A stretch of DNA of 64,000 nucleotides from Trachythela sp. YZ-2020. Taxonomy: Eukaryota; Cnidaria; Anthozoa; Malacalcyonacea; Clavulariidae. Every line of letters begins with the position of its first letter. The stretch's first letter is position 1. Position numbers and translations under genes: made by a program. The notes under the pieces are model-generated. The model made no database searches and was not told where the DNA came from. It saw nothing but the letters and a program-made list of their open reading frames with translations. Below, piece after piece: positions 1 through 11,500 of this stretch. The stretch lies in NCBI GenBank assembly GCA_016169945.1, contig JADLSH010000388.1, positions 964,001 to 1,028,000 of the forward strand, written 5' to 3'.

Positions 1-2580
1 TAATAAATTTTGTACATATGTTAATGATGCCTGACCGTTACCAATGTTGAGTGGTTAACCATTAAGGATGTGCCCTAATTCCCCATACGTTAGTTTACTA
101 TGTTTAACACCACATGATTGTACTCGTCACAGACCGCTGGATGTTGGTGGGTTAACCGAACTGTTTGCCCATGTCTCTTTTTAACCCATTAAGACAATTT
201 GCTCATTTCACCCTAGTGGCCCTACATTCCTATTTTACTCTGTCTAAATGCCAGATGATTTTACTTGTTAAGGGAAAGAAAGAGTGTTGGATATGCATGG
301 CTTAAATAGACATAATTATGAGACCTGTCTATTGGCATTCAATATATACTCTATTATATGTATTATATAAATGTCAAGCTGTCAGGTTGTCCTAATATAT
401 ATGTTTACTTCTCTTGAGACAGATATTGTATATTTGGAGCTGGCTAAACAAGGTATATTTCTGTATGGTTCGCCTTGTCCTCAGGACTCAAAGATTAGAA
501 CAATGATATATTACTGGAAGAGACAAAACAAATGATACAAGGATTGAATGAACTGCAGCAAGTTATGTGTGTTTGATATTGGCCAATGTGACAATGTAAA
601 AGGTATTCAGATCAGGGAAAACTTAGGGTTGCAGTCTTTTGACAATCACATGTCTACAAACTATGAGACGATTAATATCAGTATAGTATTCTAACTCTAA
701 TTAACTCCTCACTTACGGTTAACCTATTAAACCGCAATGTGCCTTAATTCGCTATTATTCTCTGTCTAATACCAGGCAGTTTTTCAATCAATATGCAGCG
801 ACCTGTTCTAAACCAGGCTGTTTTATTCAGTGGGTTGTCTCACAACAAGGTAGATTATATACTCTGTCTCAGTGATGAAGCTAGAGATAGCAACTGGTTG
901 TGCTATGCAAATTGTTGATTCTTTAATTATTGAAACCTTCAGAAATGCATTGTCTTTAGCCTAGTATTTTAATGCATGCTTATTTGAATAGCAAGAGCAG
1001 TTTCCATGGCTTGCTTTGACAATGCTCTTTCTAACTCCAGACAATTTGAGTAATCAAAGGGAGAGTAGGAGACTGGGTAGACATTATGTACAGGTAATAC
1101 CATAAGCTATCTCTCTTGGATGAGAAAAACCTCTGGTCGCAATAGGGACTTACAAAAATAACAATTAGAATTTTTGTATTTTTATGCGGTGCAAAGATTT
1201 GATACAGTATGTAGTTAACTAATTCAAGGTTATGGCGGTTGACTGAACATGTGTAAAACTACCTGAAAAATACAATAAGAAGTTCGACGTTTCAAGCAAA
1301 GGCCCTTTGTCTGGGCTTCTACTAACTTCCAGACGAAGTTTTACACAACAGTCAACTGCCATATTTGCTATACTCTACCCACACTGGCACCACACGATCG
1401 AGATAATTCAAGGTTAACCGATTAATGTCCAATGCATTTTAAAATAGTGTAATAATTTTTATTCTCCTAAGATTCTACTGTGGCCAGATGTTTTGCTTAA
1501 TCCAAGCTAGCTTATAGCATGACATAATGTCCAGGCAGTCTACCAGTCTTCAGGTAGTTTTACAGAACAGTCAACTGCCGAGTATCCCACTCTCCTTATA
1601 ATAACTCAAATAAAGGTTTCAATAATTGCATAGCATGGCTAGTTGCTAATGTCTAGCTTCACCACTGAGACAAAGTATATAATCTAGCTTGCTTTCTGCA
1701 GGACATTTGATGTTTGGCAAGTGCTATTTACTGCGGGATATTTAATGTTGTGCAAGTGCTCAGACCTCATATTCTATGTTGGATGTGTAATCGTATTCTA
1801 GTTGAGTAGTTGTCTTTTACACCAATATCTACATTGACACTCACAATATTTTTTTCCATAGCCCTCGTCAGCAATTGAGAGTATAGTCCAGGATAAAATG
1901 GTCCAGTTTCGTGTACTGTGCACTGGGTGCCCGGAGGATGTAGACCAAGTGTTTGTTGAATGCCCTGGTACTGATGTGATCAACGCTCTGATAGATGTCA
2001 TATCCGCGCACTACCGTACGTTTTCAACGTTTCCTACCCAGATGGTATGGTTGTGGCCTTATCCTTTCTTCAGGAAATTGTGTTGCGATCAAGCGATAAT
2101 GCATACAAAGGTACAAAGTACTCAGCATTAATGACTGAACTAAACAGTAGCATGTCAATAGCTGAAAACGAACTGTAGAACTATTCTGTTATGAATTAAG
2201 CTAACTGTAATCCTACAAAATAGTCTGTACATTATTTAATAGTCTTAACATTACTTTATAGTCTTAATAAATTATTTAACAATTATTGTAGTATTATGCT
2301 TTCTTATATAATGGTGAAACTAGATTCAAAAATAATGGTTTCCACAGAGTAACTTTGAAAATACAAAGCACTGCACAATCTGGGAATGGGTATAACATTT
2401 GAATTATGTGTTTCAACCATCTTGCAATCATTGAAACATAGAATTAAGATGTCAACCATTTTCGATGTGTGCATTGTTTTGTATGTTCTTAAGCCCGATT
2501 CAATTTGTGTGTTCTAAGTTGTGTTTTAGGAAAGGTGTGTAATAGAGTACAGGGTCAATACATGTGTTGTCTAGCACAGC
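1..2580. other. Intron/intergenic DNA left of IFT56 exons
   Basis: No recognisable complete gene. The stretch is AT-rich. It probably lies in an IFT56 intron, since the next exon (4224) begins mid-protein and no earlier IFT56 exon was found here. A hairpin-associated repeat motif (TTCGACGTTTCAAGC, about 1290) and a dubious coding-like exon (1863-2118) are listed separately. Confidence 0.5.
1863..2118 (+). pseudogene. Coding-like exon of unknown family, possibly frameshifted
   Basis: A good acceptor (pyrimidine-rich tract ending CCATAG at 1862) precedes an open frame reading PSSAIESIVQDKMVQF... through VDQVFVECPGTDVINAL. Near 2035 that frame turns into low-complexity residues, while the frame two bases on gives a plausible continuation (YPDGMVVALSFLQEIVL, then RSSDNAYK) that ends just before a GT. 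This looks like an exon with one frame break, or two chance frames. I do not recognise the protein. The CxxC...C spacing is weakly reminiscent of the cysteine-rich tail of some non-LTR retrotransposon proteins. Low confidence. Confidence 0.2.
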
Positions 2581-2593
2581 TTTAGCTGCGTAA

Positions 2594-2985
2594 TAAAACA
2601 CACCTTGCTGTGTATCAAAACACACCTTGGTGTGTTTCAAAACACACCTTGATGTGTTAGAAAACACACCTTGGTGTGTTAGAAAACACACCTTCTTCCA
2701 AAACACACCTTTAGGTGTGTTAAAATTTGGACAAGCCGAAAACACACCTTTAGGTGTGTTTTCTAACACACCTTATGGTGTGTTTAACACATCTTTTGGT
2801 GTGTAACTAAACACACCTCAAGGTGTGTTTAACACACCTTATGGTGTGTTTAACACACCTTAGGTGTGTATCAAAACACACCTTAAGGTGTGTTTAACAC
2901 ACCTTATGGTGTGTTACAAAACACACCTAAAGGTGTGTTAAAATTTGGACAGAAAAGGTGTGTTAATTTAACACACCTTTTTTTA
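2594..2985. repeat. Palindromic ACACACCTT/AAGGTGTGT tandem array
   Basis: About 16 units of 20-24 bp, each itself an inverted repeat: AAACACACCT, 2-4 bases, then AGGTGTGTT. Units alternate with TTT, TTAG or ATC spacers, and two contain an AAATTTGGACA insertion. The half-site AGGTGTG equals the core of T-box transcription factor sites, and the head-to-head arrangement resembles the palindromic T-site. Whether it is a minisatellite or a regulatory cluster cannot be told from sequence. Confidence 0.9.
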
Positions 2986-3187
2986 GAGTGTGCATATATG
3001 ATATACAGACGAGCAATTTTTGCTTCATTACTCATTAGACATTAGTTGATTTTTCGGCAGCAATTTTTCCTTGACAAGTTATACTTGACGAGTCCCTTCT
3101 ACGTCTGTGACTGTGTAAGACAAAAAAAATGATAACTTTTCCTAGGCAAGTCTCTTTGCGTTAAGTCTAGTACAAACATTGTTGTCA

Positions 3188-3697
3188 GGGGCTGTTAAAA
3201 TGGAGGCGAGCAAGCCCGGGTACGCGGGCTATTTCGCTTTCCCGAGACGAATTTCACCCCTGTTTACATCAATTACATGATTAATGAGACTGTTCAGACG
3301 GGCGGGCTCGCCTGAATTAAATTATATAAACAAATTTTCCAACAAACCTGAAATCATTTTACCGTTATAACTGGACAGAAATGATCACCGAGACCTTTTA
3401 AGATCGAAATATGTCGAGAAAATGTCATTTACACGAACGTTATATTCGCGTAGACACAGCATTAATTCTCATGCCGGGTAGGCGAGCCAGCTCGGGTCAT
3501 TGCGTTTATATGGCAAATTCCAGCCCGCTTTAAGCGACTAGATCAGTCGAGGCTGGATCTCGCTTAGGCGGGCCAGCTCGGTTCCCATATAAACACAATA
3601 TGAAAATTAATATAGGAAATAAAAGCAAACGTGGGATCTCGCCAAAACTGGGCCAGCTTGGGTATACCCGGGCTAGCTCGCCCCATATAAACAGCCC
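3188..3697. mobile_element. Non-autonomous TIR element, GGGCTGTT ends
   Basis: The left end (GGGCTGTTAAAATGGAGGCG...) and the reverse complement of the right end (GGGCTGTTTATATGGGGCG...) match over about 30 bp. The interior has repeated GCGGGC/GCTCG pieces and contains no open frame. A related GC-rich inverted repeat with CATATAAAC motifs lies at 23790-24393. Confidence 0.7.
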
Positions 3698-4223
3698 ATA
3701 AAAGTTCTTTACGCGACTTCTGCTGATATACTTGTACTTATGTCAAAGCTGACGTCCCATGTCAAAGCTGACGTCCTCGATGTTTTTCGTTTTGCCTAAT
3801 TGCTTATGTACATATATGTTATTTGCCGGCTTGGAGGTCTGTATAGGGAAAATATTCCCAAGGTCTCAAAAACGGTAAGCCGGTAAATAATTTTTTTTTT
3901 ATATATATAGTTTTAAAAACAAAAACATTGACTCTATGGATTTAAATCTCGCGCGGTCCGTACGGCCTCATACGGACCGCTCGCGTAGCCAATCAGATTG
4001 CAGGAAACCCTAGAATATGAATTCGGACCGCAAAAAATATATAATTATGCTTAATTCACATGTGAATTAAGAATTCTTGTCAAGGAAACCTGCTCGTCTC
4101 TGCATGCGACTACTGCATGGGAGTTTATTGTAAGAGCAAGCTTAAATTGTGAACGCAAGTTTCTTGAATATTTTCTAAGTCTTGACTAGAATAAATCAGC
4201 GTTTTCCTTGATATATTATTTAG

Positions 4224-7200
4224 GTTTCTCTCCTCATTCAATCTGAAAAACTGAAGAACGACTACACATACTTAAGTTGGCTGGCCAGATGTTGTAAGTC
4301 ATATTTATGCCGATATTTTATGCATGCTAATCCCAATCATGCATGGGTAACGATTGTTTCCATCTATCAAACTGACGTTACGCAATTTTCCCGATTTTCA
4401 AACTCATTTTCATATTCGTTTTTCTTGATTTTTCTTCATCAATTTGGTTAGGGTTAGGTTTATGGTTAGGTTAGGGGTTAGGGTAGGTTTTTAGGGTTAG
4501 GGTCAGTTACAAAATTTTTAACTTTACTTCAAAGTTGAAAAAATGACGTAACGTCAGTTTGGTAGATGGAAACAAGTGGCGACCAATCATGCATGGGTAA
4601 CGATTGTTTCACCGTGTGTAAGCCTTATAATGTAACCTCAATTACTTTACAACTAATCAGATTAGACGTTTCATTTTAAACTTTGTTTCTTTACATAGAT
4701 ATCATGAATAGAAAAGCAAGATTAGCTTGGGAACTTTATTTAAAGATGGAAACATCGGCAGAGTCTTTTAGTTTACTTCAACTGATCGCCAATGATTGTT
4801 ACAAGGTAAAAATAATGTTATTTTCTCTTCACATTGTGCATCTCAATTGAGTTGATGACATTTGTAAATATGTTTTAGTGCAGCGCCGCTAAATGGTGTA
4901 TGAGATGGTATGGTACTGCTAAGTATAGTACAGAACAGTATTGTCTAGTACTAGAACAGTGCAGTGCAGTGCAGTACAGTACAGAACAGTACAGTACAGT
5001 ACAGTACAGTACAGTATTGTCTAGTACAAGAACAGTACAGTACAGTATTGTCTAGTACAAGAACAGTATAGTACAGTACAGTACAGTACAGTACAGTACA
5101 GTACAGTACGGTACAGTACAGTACAGTACTAGATAATACAGTACAGTACAGTACAGTACAGTTCAGTTCAATGCAGTGCAGTATAGTACAGAACAGTACA
5201 GTACAGCATTGTCTAGTACAAGAACAGTACAGTACAGTATTGTCTAGTACAAGAACAGTATAGTACCGTACAGTATTGTCTAGTATAGTACAGTACAGTA
5301 CAGTACAGTACAGTACAGTATTGTCTAGTACAGTGCTACACTGTGCTGTGCTTGTGCTTGTGCTTGTGCTTGTGCTTGTGCTTGTGCTTGTGCTTGTGCT
5401 TGTGCAATACTAAGTGCAGTTTATTCTGTTGTACAGTTCGGTACATAGCCTGGAATGTCAGGCGTCCTCCCGCTCTGCCTGACATTTCAGGTTATGCGGT
5501 TCAGTACAATGCAATCACAGATCAGTGAATGCAATGCAATGGAGTTCGTACAATACTGTCAATACATTGCACTACCGCCTCTACAGAGCAGTCAATGCAA
5601 TGCAATGCAAATGCAGTGTAGTACAGTCACTACACCAACGTAACTACAGCAATATTCCTGCCTAATAGGTAAAATAATCTCTTCTAGATGGGTCATTTCT
5701 ATTATGCTGCGAAGGCATTTGACGTCCTAGAGAGACTTGATCCAAATCCTGAATATTGGGAAGGAAAACGAGGAGCATGTGTGGGAATATTTCAACAGAT
5801 TATTGCTGGCCATGAGCCAAGGTAGGATTTTATATCCAGAAATGCATGTTACCAAGCGTCTGACTTTGGGGTATTCACGGACGTGAATGCGTATAGCTTG
5901 TGTTTCGTCTTGATTAAAACGTTCGTATCCATCAATTAAGTTCAATATATTCATGATATTTGGGGAAAATATGGACTTAAAGTTTATGTAAGTCGACAAG
6001 ATTTTATATCTGATATACAATCATGATTTTCTTTGCGTTTTCGTCGTCAATTTTTTATGAGAATTACAAGGGAAACAGCGAAAAGACGGTGCGTACTTAT
6101 TGAAGATTATTCTGTCAAACTGTGTAAGTTTTAAAGACTGTTCACACCTGTTCATCTTTCAGATTCTCCTCCTGACGTATGCGATTTCACACAATACAGC
6201 AGCAACTACACTTTTCGCCAGGTATGAGCCAATGGCCTTACGCTTGTCAGCAAATCCAGTAAATCACATGCGTCAAGAGGAGAATTGGATCCGACACAGA
6301 CGATTATGTGAACCAGCCTTAAAACAAATTTATATGGTGTTTTGCTTCGCTTACCTCACATTCTCTGTCACTACGACCAGCGGTTTCACCTATAGTTAGG
6401 TGGTAGGGTCTTTATGTAGCCCTACACGAAATGTATATTTAACCCCAACTCCCACCCTAACCCTAATCCTAACCCCAATCCTAACTCTATATATCATCAC
6501 AGACATAATTCGTGTAGGGCTACATAAAGACTCAACCAGTTAGGTTGAACTATACTATTTCCTCTATCTTTATGTTATTGAGCACTCTCTACATTGGACC
6601 ATCGCATTTTTAAACCATACCGCCTTATTGATAGCCTGAGACAGACGAATAACGAAAAATATTCGTCGAATTCGTCGAAGAATATTTTTCGTTATTCGTC
6701 TGTCTCAGGCTACCTTATTGAGGACATCCATTTTTTTATCCCTCCACCCCCCTGGAAATTTCGAAGATTTTTAATGAATTTTGGAATTTCTGCAGATATT
6801 TCAGATTTTTGTGAATTTCTAACCCATCCCATGGAAATTCCTTGATGGCTTTTTACCTAGCCACTAATTTCCACATTTTTTTCTTTCATAAATAACTATC
6901 CCTTGGAAAATTCCGGTTATAAGTTCATGTTACGAGTCACGAATATTTCTCTTTGATCTTGACCCCAATCCCGTCCCAATTCCTAACGCTAACCCTATTG
7001 TGTGCGTAACATGAACTTAGAACCAAAATTCCTTGCTGATTTTGTATCATATCCTTTGGAATCCTATTTCATTCTTCACCATCCCAAGGAAATTCCATAA
7101 ATTTTAGTTGTTTTTATACCTACCCTGTGGAATTTCCAGAGATTTGCTTTGAAATTTGGATCCTCCCGTGGAAATTCTTTCTTTTTTGGTTCACTTTTGG

Positions 7201-7449
7201 GGGGCTTATTTGGAAATTCCAGATGTGCTCATGGAATGGCCCATTTCGTCAACCCAAACACACGTACAGTATATGGTGTTTATATTATGTATTTCACGGT
7301 GTTTACAGTACCTAACACTTGTGAATGCTTGTAGGGAGACATTACGCGATGTTCTACAGTTGTTACGAAACACTGGCAATCCTCAGGTGGAATATATCAT
7401 ACGTACAATGAAGAAATGGGCGAAAGAAAACAGGGTCCCTGTTTCATAA
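4224..7449 (+). CDS. IFT56: Intraflagellar transport protein 56, last four exons
   Basis: IFT56 (TTC26) is a TPR-repeat subunit of the IFT-B complex that carries cargo along cilia. Four coding exons are seen: 4224-4293, 4699-4805, 5688-5821 and 7335-7449. They have AG/GT borders and consistent phases (1, 0, 2) and end in TAA. They encode the C-terminal 141 residues. The first exon reads ...[19 protein letters not shown] and the gene ends ...[13 protein letters not shown]. The TPR-like helices and the strongly conserved tail ([20 protein letters not shown]) fit the vertebrate protein nearly residue for residue. About 400 upstream residues are not in the window or were not found. Introns hold microsatellites and several hairpin elements. 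The gene converges on RhoGDI copy A. The family call is firm; exon edges were read by eye. Confidence 0.93.
4356..4573. mobile_element. Hairpin element with telomere-like core (family a)
   Basis: Inverted ends GTTTCCATCTATCAAACTGA and its complement near 4550-4573 (one mismatch) flank a core (4446-4505) of degenerate GGTTAGGG repeats. A ~27 bp direct repeat (CCAATCATGCATGGGTAACG...) lies on both sides (4332-4360 and 4584-4610). It lies in the IFT56 intron between exons 4224-4293 and 4699-4805. Confidence 0.75.
4911..5342. repeat. (CAGTA)n pentanucleotide microsatellite
   Basis: About 430 bp of imperfect CAGTA/GTACA repeats, interrupted by a recurring TATTGTCTAGTACAAGAA block, which suggests higher-order tandem duplication. 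Confidence 0.95.
5343..5405. repeat. (TGTGCT)n hexanucleotide microsatellite
   Basis: About ten uninterrupted copies of a 6-bp unit directly abutting the pentanucleotide array. The open frame over it (alternating Leu-Cys) is an artefact of the repeat. Confidence 0.95.
5445..5498. mobile_element. Short hairpin element, ATAGCCTG end
   Basis: A 54-bp foldback: ATAGCCTGGAATGTCAGGC pairs with GCCTGACATTTCAGGTTAT. The flanks GTTCGGTAC (5436-5444) and GTTCAGTAC (5499-5507) look like a 9-bp target duplication with one mismatch. Same terminal motif as the elements at 6632, 21506 and 45150. Confidence 0.6.
6391..6552. mobile_element. Hairpin element with telomere-like core (family b)
   Basis: The stem GTCTTTATGTAGCCCTACAC (from 6409) pairs with the complementary block ending near 6530. 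The loop (6435-6488) is made of CCCTAACCCTAATCCTAACC-type repeats. It lies in the last IFT56 intron. Stem sequence is unrelated to the other telomere-cored elements in this window. Confidence 0.75.
6632..6712. mobile_element. Perfect hairpin element, TAGCCTG end, 9-bp TSD
   Basis: An 81-bp almost perfect palindrome starting TAGCCTGAGACAGACGAATA and ending with its complement. The exact 9-bp duplication CCTTATTGA flanks it (6623-6631 and 6713-6721). It has no coding capacity. Confidence 0.88.
6921..7019. mobile_element. 99-bp TIR element with telomere-like core (family c)
   Basis: The ends AAGTTCATGTTACG and CGTAACATGAACTT are inverted repeats. The core reads CCCCAATCCCGTCCCAATTC then CTAACGCTAACCC. 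A second member of the family is at 53185-53258. Confidence 0.7.
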
Positions 7450-7696
7450 TCACCATGTTTCAGAAGATTTATTTATTTATATGTTGTATATATAGTAGAG
7501 TTGGACGTCTAAAAACCTCGAATTCTGTCATTGTAAATAGAAAGCCCCAAAATATAGCTAAAACAAGCCTAAGTTAGTAAAACATGAGGAAAGTGTAATT
7601 GTTTGAAATGTGGCAAGGCTTCTAAGAGCTCTGATTGACCTCCTTATTAATGCAAATTGCCGATTTCAGATCATGTGATGTTTATATCTTTTATAT

Positions 7697-7973
7697 ACAG
7701 CTATTTCAATTAAGGTTGTCACAGACAATAGTCAAATGTACAATGTGAGCGCTAAATGAATGATGGGAATAATCATAGTTTTAAATATGTTTAACACACA
7801 GTAGCCTCGTGGGAATACAAATGGCTACTGAGATACTGTACTACTTTTGTATTCCCACGAGGCTACCGATGTGCTAAACTTATTTAAAACTATGATTATT
7901 CCAACCATCTTTTAGCGCTCATATTGTACATTTGACTATTGTCTATGACAACCTTAATTGAAATAGCTGTATC
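7697..7973. mobile_element. Foldback element at 3' side of RhoGDI copy A
   Basis: Two ~120-bp arms (7697-7818 and 7847-7973) are inverted copies. They begin CAGCTATTTCAATTAAGG and turn around near the GTAGCCTCGTGGGAATAC block. The right arm is also present beside RhoGDI copy B (19786-19915), so it belongs to the duplicated segment. Confidence 0.8.
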
Positions 7974-8533
7974 TTGTATATATCTGGATGCATTTTCCCT
8001 TCATATTCAAATATAGAATGCATGGAGATGGAGCGCTAAGAAGCTAAGCCTACGGAGGCAAATTAAATACAGCGGACTTCGAAGAATTGGAATTAATTGC
8101 AAGTGTTTTCCTTGCTACAATTTGCAGATTTGGATGGCACAATTTTTATGCTATAATTGTTATTACAAAGAGCCATTTCTAGCAAATTTTCCTCTTAAAA
8201 GTACGGCTTATTGAGAATGGGGCTTAAAACAGGATTTATAGTATTCTCATATTCCTTGAGATTCTGTATTCTTGTCGGCAATAATTCGAACAACTATTGC
8301 AAAAAGCAACTATTAAGGTTCAAAAAGAAAGTCTAATGAAGACTTCAAAATCCTTTTTAATGTCCTATTCAGTAGCTCCAGCACTGTTATTATTCATTTA
8401 TACAAAAGATCAACTCAAAAATATTACATTCATGAAAAAGCCATGCATTAATAAAATTACAATTAAGCAAAATTCCAATTATATACTATTGTCATTAGCA
8501 TTCACCAGCAATTAAGCATTTAATTGTAGTTAA

Positions 8534-11500
8534 TCACATCCAGTCCTCCTTAATAACAAAAGTCCATTCCCATTCTAAGTAAATATTTTTATCGTCATCT
8601 GTAAATTTGCTCTTTACCGCATAGTGACCTCTCCATATTAAACCACTCGGTGCTTGATCAGGCGGTGTTGTGTAATACTGGACTTCTGTCTTAGGTGGAT
8701 AACTACCCACCATAAACTGATTCTTGTCGACTAAAGAAAAAAGTTGTTTAGGGCATAAAAGTAAAGGAAGTCAGATGTTGATCATCTTTGATCTTTCCTA
8801 CTAGCAGTGAGGGCTCGATTACAAACGACTCAGCTCAAAGGAATTTCAACCACATTTGCCTTTTCACACATCAATTTGGCATTTGCTATTTGATAGTACC
8901 ATGCAGAGATGGATCCAGCTTGATTTGATAGGGGGGGTGCTAAGCGGGCTTTGGTCATGAAGCAGGGCGTGGTCGGCGACCGATGAAGGGTGAATCACCA
9001 CTGAGGACCTCCTACAAGGTCAAGGGAGTTATCTTGTCAGAATATTTTTTTTAATAAGATCGTCAAAAACACCCATCAATGGCCCGATGTTATATTTTTG
9101 TTTGATAAATTCCCTGTCAAATCCAAAATTTGGATTTGATATGGGAATTGGCACCCCTTCTGCGCCCCCTTCCAGGAGGGTGCTCCCCCAGTAAATCCAT
9201 CCCTGGTACCATGGAAGTGTAGTGTTCTTTGCATTGCACTACAACAAAATCAATGGTTTCGGCATATCGAATATTTCAGTTTGCTGAAAAATTCCGGTAT
9301 ATCGAAAATTTCAGTTTACCGAAAAATTCCGGTATATTGGAAATTTTGGTATATTGGTACGACTGAAAACCTCGTACCGATATTGGATTCCATACGGATA
9401 TTTTCGGTATACCGAACAGCCATAATCGTAAAAGACAGCTAGCCAACCATATCTGCCAACTGTTAACTCATGGGAAAGTACATGATGGGAATCAAACCCG
9501 TAACCTTAGGTTTGCTAAGCCCAATGCTCTATCAACTGTGTATGAGGTCAAGTAGGTTTGAGTAGATGATATTTCAGAACTTAGTCTTCAATATCTGTAC
9601 ATATCTTTATATTGAAGGAACTAGACTATCATATAGTGAGGCCAGACTGTAATGGCCCATGGAATGATGAAATGTAATTGCTCACACAAGTTCTATATTT
9701 ACCTTTAAATGCCTTTTTTGAAATCACTTGGAAGTATTTTAAATCTGATACAATTTCTCTTTGTACCTGTAATAATATATGTACACGTCAGAAAATCAAC
9801 TTTCATAAGTAGAGACTAGCCCAAAATCAAGTGAATCCTGTCTATTTATGATGAATTAATTGCGAGTTGTATTGAGTGGTCAATAGCCTTTGAGCAGTCC
9901 TCTGAATTCAGGTCCTCAACCGGCAAATGCAGACCTGATCGCCGGCCTATCGGCATGTCATGACAACAGCTAGAAAATTGCCGACCTGCAATTATACTTA
10001 TTTGATATGTATTTAGAGTAAAAGAGAAAAGCAGATGGAGAAATATTGTTCTGTTACATTCTAGCTTGTAAATGTAAATGTCCTCAATATTACTACAGGC
10101 ACATTTTATTGAAAAATGAAATTTGCTTTTGTTTCAGGTTGGCAAAACTTTGCCGATGTGATTTTTCGCTAATTTAGAGGCCTGTTTGCATGTGAGACGT
10201 CTTGGGCCAAATTTTGGTGCCTTTAAGCCTAAAGCCGGTTACAGACGAGCAAGTTTTCTATGACAAGTTTTCATGTGGCAAGTTTTATTTGCCAATTATA
10301 ATAATAATATATATAATAATATATTTTATTTACCACCTTTGGCAGAAGAATTACAGTGGTATTACAATTAAAGTATTTTAGAAAATTTTTACAACAATTT
10401 TTAAGATATGTAAAAGCTTCATCGATAATAATGTACATTTTACTAGAATAGAGGAGAGCTATTATCTATGTATACAAATAGTTTTGTTTAGTTAACCATG
10501 TTCATTAAATTTTCAGTGTTTAAGATATGTAAAAACTACAATAATGTACATTTTACTAGAATAAAAGGAGCTATTCCTATGTATACAAATGGTTTTGTTT
10601 AGTTAGCCATGTTCATTAAAATATTTCAACCAGGCAGCTCTAGGTATGAAAGATTGTTTATGTCTATCTGTGGATGATATTGGTGCCAGTAGTGGGTTAT
10701 AACCTGTCCTTAAGTTATGTTCATGCGCGTTAGTTCTGCGAATCAGTCTTTTACATGGGTGATTTTCTGAATTTAGTATGTTATTGTATTCGTTACTTGT
10801 TAAATAATTTCTTCTTGACGCAAGCGATTCAATTTTGTTTCTTGATAAGCCAATGATGTCTAAACAGCGATTTTGTACCCTTTCAATATCCTCCTTTAGG
10901 TAATATGGTAAGCCAGCCCAGATTGGTGCCGCATATTCCAGTATGGGTCTTATCTTTGTGCAGTAGGTTGTTAGCCCTATATTGCTTGGGAGATTTGCTT
11001 TCCTGCAGACTCTCACGAAGTAGATTTTTACTTGCCTTCTTAACAATATCTTGTACATGTGACTTCCATTTAAGGTCGTTTTGCATGGTAACCCCAAGGA
11101 GTTTAAATTTTGTGACTCTTTCAATCGTTTCGTTGCCTATACTGATACTTGGGGGGGCTGGGCTTGATCTCGTAAATCCTATCCACATATCTTTTGTCTT
11201 ACCGGTATTTAACTCCATTTTGTTTTGGGTAGCCCAGTCTTCCAAAAGATGCACTACTTCTTGCATTTTACTGTTTGATCCAGTAGAGACAAGTTCATAT
11301 TGGCTACAATCATCGGCGTACTTACATATGGTTGTTGGAAGTTCGTTTGGAATACAATCTTCCATGTCATTGATATAAATGTTAAATAGCGTAGGGGAGA
11401 TAACAGCCCCTTGGGGGACAAAAATTGCACGTGTGTACGTACAACAAATTTTCTATGACAAGTTTTTGGTTTTCTGACCGCCATGATAGCTAATACAACA

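Noticed and set aside
2594..2985. Regularly spaced palindromic repeats suggestive of a CRISPR array
   Set aside because: There are no unique spacers, the units run into each other, the context is eukaryotic and no cas genes are present. It is a minisatellite-like array.
5343..5528. Leu-Cys repeat protein
   Set aside because: Translation of the (TGTGCT)n microsatellite, followed by a hairpin element.
10905..11378. 157-codon plus-strand frame
   Set aside because: It is the antisense shadow of the reverse-transcriptase frame on the minus strand, which carries clear RT motifs.
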